This document shows, in pieces, positions 8,271 to 14,932 of a stretch of 64,000 bases of DNA (position 1 is its first letter; the number at the start of each line of letters is the position of its first letter). This stretch comes from Curtobacterium flaccumfaciens (GTDB lineage Bacteria > Actinomycetota > Actinomycetes > Actinomycetales > Microbacteriaceae). Made by a program: the position numbers and the translations under genes. Location: assembly GCF_013359815.1 (NCBI RefSeq), contig NZ_JABMCF010000033.1:124001-188000 (forward strand), in the 5' to 3' direction. Below the pieces are notes generated by a model, which did not search any database, was not told the DNA's origin, and saw nothing but the letters and a program-made list of their open reading frames with translations.

Positions 8271-8312
8271 GGACGGGAGGCCCGTGGCGGCGCCGCCACG
8301 GGCCTCCCGTCC
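8271..8312. terminator. PAL42 palindrome copy 2 (perfect), terminator
   Basis: Perfect 42-nt palindrome with 21-nt arms; the core is GGAGGCCCGTGGCGGC and its complement. It sits between the 3' ends of mvaS and the convergent SRPBCC gene, as expected for a bidirectional terminator. It is the best copy of a family also at 723, 39833, 60002 and 62714. Confidence 0.85.
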
Positions 8313-8321
8313 GCCTGCCGG

Positions 8322-9308
8322 TCACGCTGCGGACAGGACCTCGCGTTCCAGCCGCTGGTAGCTGGCCTCCATGCCCTCCGTCATGCCGGTCGCGAGGATC
8401 ATGTCCCGCTGCTCCCGGTCCGGGTAGGTGACGAGCAGCGTCATGAGCGTGACGCCGTCGTCCTCGTCGAACTGCAGGTCGTTCGTGTTCGGCGGGAAGG
8501 GCGCCCCGGTCATGCGTTCGGTCGACACCATCCGGCGTTCGGGTTCGACGACGAGGTTCTCGCCCTCGAACCCGAAGGGCTCGCCCTCGGTGTCACCCGT
8601 CGGCGCCCAGGCCTGCCGGAACGCGCCGCCGGGGGTCAGGTCGTTCTCGTACACCGTCATCTCCCACCCGTCGGGGCCGAGCAGCCACCGGCGCACCAGG
8701 TCGGGCTCGGTGTGCGCGCGCCAGAGCAGGTGCCGCGGCGCCGCGAACGCCCGGGTGATCCGGACGTGGGTGTCGTCGAGGACCTCGGTCTCGGTGCCCG
8801 CACCGAGGGCCCACTCGCGCAGGTCGGCGAGCACCCGGTCGAGCTGGCCGAACGCCTGCTGGTAGCCCTCGAGCATGCCCATCTCGAGCATCGCGTCGAG
8901 GTCGGCGGCGGAGGCGAACGAGGACACCACGGTGACCCGCGAGCCGTCGCCCGCCGGCCCGAACGACAACACGGTCTCGCTGGTGGGGAGCGACTCGTCG
9001 ACCGTGCCCTCCGGGTCGGTGAACAGGTCGCGGAAGACGATGCGACGGTGCTCGTCGACCTCGGTGACCTGCCAGACGGCGTGGAACCGCTCGCCCTGCG
9101 GAGACGTCATCCGGTAGTCGGCGCGGCCACCGGGGCGCAGGTCGAACGTCGTGAACGTCGCGGGGAACCCGGGCGGTCCCCAGAACCGCTCGAGCTGGCG
9201 CGGGTCGGCGAAGGCGGCCCAGAGGCGTTCGACGGGGACGGGGAACTCGGCGACGAGGGTCATCGAGAGGGTGTCGGGATCGGTGTGGACGGACGTGGTG
9301 GGCATCAT
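8322..9308 (-). CDS. Double SRPBCC (AHSA1-like) domain protein
   Basis: A 328-residue protein with two consecutive SRPBCC/AHSA1 domains: about 10-165 (FPVPVERLWAAFADPRQLERFWGPPGFP) and about 175-325 (AFAAPRHLLWRAHTEPDLVRRWLLGPDGW). Each has the typical GGxxRxxW/GGAFRQAW and VTVVSSF/MTLLVTYP strands. Such proteins bind small hydrophobic ligands; no enzymatic residues can be named. The gene overlaps the ArsR regulator upstream by 4 nt (ATGA), a common pairing in which the regulator controls the SRPBCC gene. There are two adjacent ATG codons at the start. Confidence 0.88.
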   Translation of the reverse strand: MMPTTSVHTDPDTLSMTLVAEFPVPVERLWAAFADPRQLERFWGPPGFPATFTTFDLRPGGRADYRMTSPQGERFHAVWQVTEVDEHRRIVFRDLFTDPEGTVDESLPTSETVLSFGPAGDGSRVTVVSSFASAADLDAMLEMGMLEGYQQAFGQLDRVLADLREWALGAGTETEVLDDTHVRITRAFAAPRHLLWRAHTEPDLVRRWLLGPDGWEMTVYENDLTPGGAFRQAWAPTGDTEGEPFGFEGENLVVEPERRMVSTERMTGAPFPPNTNDLQFDEDDGVTLMTLLVTYPDREQRDMILATGMTEGMEASYQRLEREVLSAA

Positions 9309-9688
9309 CGCTCCTGGTGTCGTCGGGGGTCGTCTGGTGCTGGGTGTCCGGACGCGTCGCCGTCGAGCAGGTCGCCGAGGCGGTCCATCCGGGTGTGCCA
9401 GAGGCGGCCGTAGGCGTCGAGGAGGGCACGGACACGCTCGAGCTGCTCCGGCTCGGCGCGCACGATGCGGGTGCGGCCGCGGGCCTCCTTGCTCACGAGT
9501 CCGGCTCCTTCGAGGACGGCGACGTGCTTCTGGACTGCGGCGAACGACATCGAGTAGGCGTCCGCGAGCTCGCTCACGGACGACGACCCGACGAGCGTGC
9601 GCCGGACGATGTCACGACGGGTCGCGTCGGCCAGTGCGTGGAACACCCGGTCGACCTCGGCGTCGGACAGTTCGATTCGTACAACCAT
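9305..9688 (-). CDS. ArsR-family transcriptional regulator
   Basis: A 127-residue winged-helix regulator. Residues 10-80 show HALADATRRDIVRRTLVGSS, then SVSELADAYSMSFAAVQKHVAVLEGAGLV, the ArsR helix-turn-helix, and a wing GRTRIVRAEP. It lacks the cysteines typical of metal sensors and belongs to the subgroup paired with SRPBCC proteins. The open frame runs far upstream, but the ATG at 9686-9688 is where homology starts, and it sits inside an 18-nt palindrome. Repressor binding there would block its own start region and the coupled SRPBCC gene. Confidence 0.9.
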   Translation of the reverse strand: MVVRIELSDAEVDRVFHALADATRRDIVRRTLVGSSSVSELADAYSMSFAAVQKHVAVLEGAGLVSKEARGRTRIVRAEPEQLERVRALLDAYGRLWHTRMDRLGDLLDGDASGHPAPDDPRRHQER

Positions 9689-9697
9689 TTGGTTGTA
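9680..9697. promoter_or_regulatory. ArsR operator overlapping the start codon
   Basis: TACAACCA-TT-TGGTTGTA, a perfect 8-bp inverted repeat with a 2-nt spacer. It contains the reverse-strand ATG of the arsR-type gene. The symmetry and position fit autoregulation; the short or absent leader suggests near-leaderless transcription. Confidence 0.7.
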
Positions 9698-9767
9698 GGT
9701 TACGTCCGGCCGGTCTCGTCCACAAGGGGGACCTGCCGGTAGTCTTGCCGCGGAGATCGGAGGGGCG

Positions 9768-10235
9768 ATGGCGGAGCAGCTGGGTGCGTCCGGTGCCGTC
9801 CGTGCCCTCGTCGCCACCCTGCCCCGTGCGCCGCAGCTGTCCGACGTGGTGACCGGCGTCGGTCGGATGGTCGGCAAGCCCACGCGCGTCGTCGACGTCG
9901 ACGGGCCGAGCTGGGGTCCGCTCACCGCGCTCGTGTCGCAGTTCGAGCACGAGAACCTGGTGCTCGTGCCGGCCGACGCACCGCCGCTCTACCGCATGCA
10001 CTGCGTGCTGCACGAGCTCGGGCACCTGGTGCACGGCGACGTCGGCACACCGACCGCGTCGTCCGTCGTCGAGTTCGCCGCCGGGGGCCACGTCTGCCGT
10101 CGCGCGCTCGACGCCGACTCCGGGCTCGTGAGCATCTCCGACGACGACGAGCACTTCGCCGAACGGTTCGCCTACGAGCTCGCGACGGTCCTGCTCGCCG
10201 GTGCCACGGGCGCGGACGAGCGGGCCTACGGCTGA
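9768..10235 (+). CDS. ImmA/IrrE-like metallopeptidase-domain protein
   Basis: A 155-residue protein with the zinc-protease signature HELGH at 82-86 (CVLHELGHLVHG) and a downstream acidic helix EHFAERFAYELA (about 129-140) that may supply the third zinc ligand. This matches the ImmA/IrrE peptidase domain without an N-terminal DNA-binding part. Family members cleave or regulate repressors, often encoded with a partner. Here the stop overlaps the start of a multi-spanning membrane protein by one base (TGATG). No XRE-type repressor is adjacent. The substrate is unknown. Confidence 0.78.
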   Translation: MAEQLGASGAVRALVATLPRAPQLSDVVTGVGRMVGKPTRVVDVDGPSWGPLTALVSQFEHENLVLVPADAPPLYRMHCVLHELGHLVHGDVGTPTASSVVEFAAGGHVCRRALDADSGLVSISDDDEHFAERFAYELATVLLAGATGADERAYG

Positions 10236-11140
10236 TGGCCGTCCTGCACGCCGCGGCCTTCTGGTTCGCGGCGCTGATCTTCCTCGCCCGCACGCCGTAC
10301 GTGCTGCGGAACCCTCGTGGTCGGGCGGCCTGGGGTGCCACCGGCGTCGGGGCACTCGGGCTCCTGACCCTCGGCAGCGTCGTGCCGCAGCCGGTGCTCG
10401 ACGGTGCCCTGGGCGGCTCGAACCTCATCAACCTGGTGCAGAACGTCTGCGCGACCGTCGCGTTCTGGCTGATGCTGCGCGCGAGCACCGACGACCTGCC
10501 GGAGCGCCCGGTGCTCGCCAGGCCGGTGGCGCTGCTCGTCGTGGTCGTGGCGTTCACGGTGCCGTTCCTGCTGGTCGAGGAGCGCGGCGGGACCGACTTC
10601 CACTTCATCGTGCGCGAGATCGAGCAGACCCCGATGTGGCTCTACGGGACGGTGTACATGGTGGGCGTGGGGCTGATCGCCGCGACGACCCTGCGCCGCG
10701 GCGTGCTGCAGAGCCCGGTGGCGCTCGTGGTGTTCCGCGTCGGGCTCGCCCTGGTCGTCGTGGCGAGCGTCGACGAGGTCGTCTCGCTCACCGCCGACCA
10801 CTTCGGGCTCTTCCCGGCCGGGGCGCGGGACGGCCTGCGGCTGGCCTTCGACCCGCCGTTCTACCTCGGCATCGTGCTCATCGTCGTGGCGATGGCCTCG
10901 CTGACGTTCCGGCGGTGGGGCCGTGACCTGCGACACCGCGGGCACCACCGACGCCTGCGCCGCATCGCCCGTCGGCACGCGGTGCGAGCGGTCGAGCGGC
11001 CGGGGGACCCGCAGGCCCGGACCTACGACCTGGTCATCGCGATCCGCGACGCCGAGGTGCAGGGCCGGACCCTCGACGACGCCGAACTCGCGCAGGTGCG
11101 GTCGGCCGAACGGACCCTGACCCGGAGCCTCGGAGGATGA
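10235..11140 (+). CDS. Seven-helix membrane protein, MAB_1171c-like
   Basis: A 301-residue integral membrane protein with about seven hydrophobic helices (roughly 2-18, 32-50, 66-82, 97-115, 134-152, 162-180, 205-225), then a basic cytoplasmic tail (RRWGRDLRHRGHHRRLRRIARR) and a segment TYDLVIAIRDAEVQ. The pairing of a small ImmA/IrrE-like peptidase with a seven-helix protein carrying this C-terminal pattern recalls the MAB_1171c group of actinobacteria, called a putative transporter in databases. Its role is unproven; a membrane-tethered signalling role for the peptidase is inference. Confidence 0.6.
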   Translation: MAVLHAAAFWFAALIFLARTPYVLRNPRGRAAWGATGVGALGLLTLGSVVPQPVLDGALGGSNLINLVQNVCATVAFWLMLRASTDDLPERPVLARPVALLVVVVAFTVPFLLVEERGGTDFHFIVREIEQTPMWLYGTVYMVGVGLIAATTLRRGVLQSPVALVVFRVGLALVVVASVDEVVSLTADHFGLFPAGARDGLRLAFDPPFYLGIVLIVVAMASLTFRRWGRDLRHRGHHRRLRRIARRHAVRAVERPGDPQARTYDLVIAIRDAEVQGRTLDDAELAQVRSAERTLTRSLGG

Positions 11141-11144
11141 CGGC

Positions 11145-12368
11145 GTGACGATCGTGTGGTGGGTGCTCGGAGCGCTCGGGGTGCTGGCGGCGGTGGGTCT
11201 GATCGGGCTGGTCGTCCTGGTCGTCCTGCGAAAGGTCGTCGGCAGGATCGTGCTGCCCGGTGGCGACCGGTGGACGCCCGTGCTCGAGTCCGACGCGGAC
11301 TCCGTCCGGCTGCCGATCACCGACGACACCATGCGGCCGGGAGAGTACGGGCTGTGGCACGACGGCCCGGGGCACACCACCGTCGGGCCGGTGCTCGAGG
11401 TCGACGAAGCCGCCGGGTTCGTGCGCCGGGCCGTGGTGCGGACGACCGGCGCCGTGTCGTCGCGGGTGCGGTGGAGCGGGCACGTGCACCCGGACCCGGC
11501 GGCGATGGAGGTCGACTGGTCCGAGGTGTCGCTGCCGACGCCGGTGGGGCCGGCGCCCGCGTGGGTGGTGCGGCCGGGGCCGGACGGCGCCGCGGGCCCG
11601 GGCCGCCCGGCCGCCCGGGGTGCCGACCCCTTGGCTGCCCGGGGCGCCGACCCCGTGGCCGCCCGCACCTGGGCCGTCCACGTGCACGGGATCCGGACGA
11701 CCCGGGTCACCGCGCTCCGGACCGTCCCCGCGGCGCTCGAACTCGGCTGGACCTCGATCGTCCCGTCGTTCCGCGGCGACGGTGAGGCACCGTGGGAGGG
11801 CCGGGCCTCACACCTCGGAGCCCGCGAGTGGGCGGACGTCGAAGTGGCGCTCGACCACGCCGTCGCGAACGGCGCCGAGCGGCTCGTCATCGTGGGGTGG
11901 TCGATGGGCGCGACGATCACGCACGAGCTCCTCGCCCGCTCGGCGCACCGCGACCGCCTGGCCGGGATCGTGCTCGTCGCCCCGGCACTGGACTGGGCCG
12001 TCACCGTCCGGTCCCAGGCCCGTCGCGCGGGGCTTCCCGGCCCCGTGGTGGGTGCTGCCCTCGGGGCGATGGCGACGCCGGTCCTCTGCCGGATGGTGGG
12101 GCTGCGCTCGCCGGTCGACGTGCGCGCGCTGTCGTGGTTGCGCGCACCCCGGCCGCTGCCACCGACCCTGCTCATCCACTCCACCGGCGACACCACGGTG
12201 CCGTTCTCGGCCAGTCAGGAGTTCGCCGACGCCCACCCCGGCACGGTCACACTGGCGGTGAGCGAGCCGGCCGAGCACGCCTGGGAGCGCAACGTCGACG
12301 CCGTCTGGTTCGACCGCACCATCACCACCTGGGCGTCCGGCCTCGCGCACACCGGAGCGCAAGAGTAG
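11145..12368 (+). CDS. Membrane-anchored alpha/beta hydrolase
   Basis: A 407-residue protein with one N-terminal transmembrane segment (5-27, IVWWVLGALGVLAAVGLIGL) and a C-terminal alpha/beta-hydrolase fold (about 175-400). The nucleophile elbow is GWSMGA, the acid is probably the Asp in HSTGDTTVP and the base is the His in AEHAWERN. The best general fit is the serine-aminopeptidase/monoglyceride-lipase class. A low-complexity linker contains a 24-bp tandem duplication (11613-11636 and 11637-11660) encoding repeated ARGADP. It follows the membrane protein gene by 4 nt and is probably co-transcribed. The substrate is unknown. Confidence 0.8.
   Translation: MTIVWWVLGALGVLAAVGLIGLVVLVVLRKVVGRIVLPGGDRWTPVLESDADSVRLPITDDTMRPGEYGLWHDGPGHTTVGPVLEVDEAAGFVRRAVVRTTGAVSSRVRWSGHVHPDPAAMEVDWSEVSLPTPVGPAPAWVVRPGPDGAAGPGRPAARGADPLAARGADPVAARTWAVHVHGIRTTRVTALRTVPAALELGWTSIVPSFRGDGEAPWEGRASHLGAREWADVEVALDHAVANGAERLVIVGWSMGATITHELLARSAHRDRLAGIVLVAPALDWAVTVRSQARRAGLPGPVVGAALGAMATPVLCRMVGLRSPVDVRALSWLRAPRPLPPTLLIHSTGDTTVPFSASQEFADAHPGTVTLAVSEPAEHAWERNVDAVWFDRTITTWASGLAHTGAQE
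11613..11660 (+). repeat. 24-bp tandem duplication inside the hydrolase gene
   Basis: Two adjacent 24-nt units starting GCCCGGGG and differing at four bases. They are in frame and encode two copies of an AARGADP-type octapeptide in the linker before the hydrolase domain, so the reading frame is kept. Confidence 0.85.
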
Positions 12369-12376
12369 AAGGAGCC

Positions 12377-12772
12377 ATGGGGCAGCTCATCTACGACGGC
12401 CGACCGCTCGACCTGCGGATCGACGACCGCGCGCTCACGCACCTGCAGATCGTCATCGTCAACATGCTCCGGCGTGACCACCGCTTCGCGTTCTCGTGGA
12501 AGGACGACGTTGTCCACGGCAACGGTCGCAGCACGATCTGGCTGCACCCCAACGTGAGCCTGCACTTCAAGTTCACCGGCAGCCGGGTGCCGTCCATCAA
12601 CCGCAGCTGGCTCGAGGACCTCTACGCCTCGGCCACCTCGGGGTCGGGGCTCGTGCTGACGCCGGAGCCGGCGGACACCAGCACGGCGGCCGACTCGGCG
12701 TGGTCGCGGGCGGTGGCACCCGGGGACGCGGACGACGCATCCGGGACACCGAGTGGTAGCACAACGCGCTGA
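12377..12772 (+). CDS. DUF7882-like small protein (often mislabelled ATP-dependent DNA ligase)
   Basis: A 131-residue protein starting at ATG 12377 with a strong AGAAGGAG Shine-Dalgarno 5 nt upstream. The sequence IYDGRPLDLRIDDRALTHLQ, NMLRRDHRFAFSWKDD, STIWLHPNVSLHFKF and SINRSWLEDLYASA matches a small family found in Microbacteriaceae, often labelled DNA ligase although no nucleotidyltransferase motif (KxDG) is present. It may form a compact beta-rich domain. The C-terminal 30 residues are low complexity. It lies 5 nt after the hydrolase stop, so co-transcription is likely. The function is unknown. Confidence 0.75.
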   Translation: MGQLIYDGRPLDLRIDDRALTHLQIVIVNMLRRDHRFAFSWKDDVVHGNGRSTIWLHPNVSLHFKFTGSRVPSINRSWLEDLYASATSGSGLVLTPEPADTSTAADSAWSRAVAPGDADDASGTPSGSTTR

Positions 12773-12900
12773 TCCGGGTCAACGGGTTCCAGTCGGGTTG
12801 CTCGGATCGTACTGTGGCTTCACCGCGGTTCGCTGTCGTCCCCCGCACCGGCGCTAGGGCACCGGTGTTGGCAGCGTCCGCGGCAGGAGGGGAACCCGAA

Positions 12901-13062
12901 TTGCCCGTGACGCCCGGCGAGTCCGGCACCGACCAACCATCGGTGGCCGAGACGAACGAGCGGCGCGAGTCCCGGATCAGGGCACTCGACGCTCGTGCGA
13001 CCGACGCTGTGCGTCGCGTCCGCCGCGCCACGCTGCAGGGCTCGCTGGTCGGTCGCCACTGA
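12901..13062 (+). CDS. Small basic hypothetical protein
   Basis: A 53-residue reading frame with a TTG start at 12901, preceded by AGGAGG at 12885-12890 with good spacing. The frame is open further upstream, but the ribosome-binding site favours this start. The C-terminal half is rich in Arg and Ala (RIRALDARATDAVRRVRRAT) and likely helical. No family is recognised. It is followed at once by a strong terminator. The 128-nt spacer before it should hold its own promoter. It could be a real small protein; the evidence is the ribosome-binding site, terminator and frame only. Confidence 0.5.
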   Translation: MPVTPGESGTDQPSVAETNERRESRIRALDARATDAVRRVRRATLQGSLVGRH

Positions 13063-13079
13063 CCGGCGCTCCTCCGGGA

Positions 13080-13119
13080 CCGCCCCGGCCATCGGATTCG
13101 GGTTCCGTGGCCGGGGCGG
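13080..13119. terminator. Bidirectional terminator
   Basis: Perfect 12-bp stem CCGCCCCGGCCA (13080-13091) with its complement at 13108-13119 and a 16-nt loop, between the small protein gene and the 3' end of the convergent flavoprotein gene. Confidence 0.85.
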
Positions 13120-13141
13120 ACTCATCAGATCTGCACGCGGC

Positions 13142-14932
13142 TCAGTAGACGTCGCGCACGTACCGCTTCGCGCGACGCATGTCGGCCAGGTACGCCTGCG
13201 CGTCGTCCTCGCCGCGCGCGCGTCCGGTCCGGATGACCTGGAGCAGCGCAGCCTCGACGTCCTTCGCCATGCGTGAGGCGTCGCCGCAGACGTACACGTG
13301 GCCGCCGTCCTCGAGCCAGGCGAACAGCTCCGCCGACCGCTCGAGCATCCGCGTCTGCACGTAGACCTTCTCGGCCTGGTCGCGCGAGAACGCCAGGTCG
13401 AGGCGGTCGAGCACGCCCTGTTCCTGCAGCTCGGTGAGCTCGTCCCGGTACACGAAGTCGGTGTCCCGGTGCTGGTCGCCGAAGAACAGCCAGTTGCGTC
13501 CGGTCGCCCCGGACACCGCGCGCTCGTGCAGGAACCCGCGGAACGGCGCGACACCGGTGCCCGGTCCGATCATGATCATCGGGGCCGACTCGTCCGCCGG
13601 CACTCCGAACGACGCGTTCGGCTGCAGGTAGACGTCGACGGTGCCGTCCGGGTCGACCCGGTCGGCCAGGAACGTCGACGCGACACCGGCGTACATCCGG
13701 TGCGGGTCGCCGTAGCGCACCGACGCGATGGTCAGGTGGATGCGGTCCGGGTGGGCCAGCGGGCTCGACGAGATCGAGTACTGCCGCGCCTGCAGCGGCC
13801 GCAGGTTCGGCAGCAGCTCGTCGAGTCCCGGAGCGGCCGGGCCGGCGTCGCGGAGCAGGTCGAGGACGTCGCGTCCCCACAACCAGCGGTCCAGCTCGTG
13901 CTTGTCGCCGTGCGCCACGACGGCCGCGAGTTCGCTCGACGGCGCGCGCTGCACCAGGTCGGCGATGAGGTCCTTCGAGGGCGTCCGGATCTCACGGTCG
14001 GTCCGCAGGACCTCGGTGATCGGCCGGCCGTCGAACGCCTCGCCGCCGTTCGCGCCGACCTGCTCGAGCAGGTCCGCCACGAAGACCTCGTCGTTCACGG
14101 GCACGACCGCCAGGGCGTCGCCGGCCGCGTACTCGATGCCCGAGTCACCGAGGTCGAACTCGTAGTGCCGGATCTCCTTCGCACTGCGCGGCGAGGAGAG
14201 CAGCCGGTTCTCGACCAGGCGCGACGGGTACGGGTTGCGCTTGTTCCACTGCGACCCCGGCCGGGAGGCACGGCTCGCGCCCGCCCCGCCCGTCGCGGCT
14301 GCACCGTCGCCGGCACCACCGCCCGTGGTCGCGCCGGGTGCAGCCGTCGCGCCGGCCTCGGCGGCGAGGCGGTCGAGGACCGCCGCGGTCCACAGTGCGG
14401 CCGGGTCCTCGAAGTCGACGTCGCAGTCGACGCGGTCGTGGATGCGGGTCGCGCCGAGCTGCTCGAACCGGGTGTCGAGGAGCTTGCCGGCCTGGCAGAA
14501 CTCGTCGTAGCTCGTGTCACCGAGGCCCAGGACGGCGTACTGCAGCCCCTCGAGCCGCGGCACGGTGCTCGCCTGGATCGCGTCCCAGAACAGCCCGGCA
14601 TTGTCGGGCATCTCGCCCTCGCCGTAGGTCGAGGTGACGACGAGCACGTGCGACATCTCGGCGAGATGCTCGGGGGTGACGGCGTCGAGCGCACTGGCAC
14701 GACCGCCGAGTCCGCGGGCCTTCGCGCCGGCGACGAGCTCGTCGGCCAGGAACTCGGCGTTGCCGGTCTGGGTGCCGAAGAGCACGTCGATCGTCGTCGT
14801 GGGCGCGCTGGCCGCGACCTTCTTGCCGGCGGCGGCGATGCCCGCGATGAACCCGGCGAGCCAGGACTCCTGGGCGGCCGAGAACGGTGCGTCGACGGGG
14901 ATCAGCGACCCGGTCGGGGGGAGCAGACTCAC
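13142..14932 (-). CDS. CysJ-like diflavin reductase (sulfite reductase flavoprotein type)
   Basis: A 596-residue diflavin reductase. A flavodoxin-like FMN domain lies near 48-195 (DVLFGTQTGNAEFLADEL, STYGEGEMPDNAGLF, LGLGDTSYDEFC), then an Ala/Gly-rich linker, then an FAD/NADPH ferredoxin-reductase module with RQYSISSSP, IGPGTGVAPFRGF, FFGDQH and the terminal CGDASRMAKDV and YVRDVY. These features define the CysJ/P450-reductase class, moving electrons from NADPH to FAD to FMN to an acceptor. The GTG start (14930-14932) overlaps the stop of the GltB-like gene as GTGA, so the two are translationally coupled. No sulfite reductase haemoprotein or sulfate-assimilation gene is nearby, so the GltB-like protein is the most obvious acceptor (inference). 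Confidence 0.88.
   Translation of the reverse strand: MSLLPPTGSLIPVDAPFSAAQESWLAGFIAGIAAAGKKVAASAPTTTIDVLFGTQTGNAEFLADELVAGAKARGLGGRASALDAVTPEHLAEMSHVLVVTSTYGEGEMPDNAGLFWDAIQASTVPRLEGLQYAVLGLGDTSYDEFCQAGKLLDTRFEQLGATRIHDRVDCDVDFEDPAALWTAAVLDRLAAEAGATAAPGATTGGGAGDGAAATGGAGASRASRPGSQWNKRNPYPSRLVENRLLSSPRSAKEIRHYEFDLGDSGIEYAAGDALAVVPVNDEVFVADLLEQVGANGGEAFDGRPITEVLRTDREIRTPSKDLIADLVQRAPSSELAAVVAHGDKHELDRWLWGRDVLDLLRDAGPAAPGLDELLPNLRPLQARQYSISSSPLAHPDRIHLTIASVRYGDPHRMYAGVASTFLADRVDPDGTVDVYLQPNASFGVPADESAPMIMIGPGTGVAPFRGFLHERAVSGATGRNWLFFGDQHRDTDFVYRDELTELQEQGVLDRLDLAFSRDQAEKVYVQTRMLERSAELFAWLEDGGHVYVCGDASRMAKDVEAALLQVIRTGRARGEDDAQAYLADMRRAKRYVRDVY

Noticed and set aside
12814..12900. Longer N-terminus for the small basic protein
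   Set aside because: The clear AGGAGG lies before the TTG at 12901, and the extra sequence has no support.
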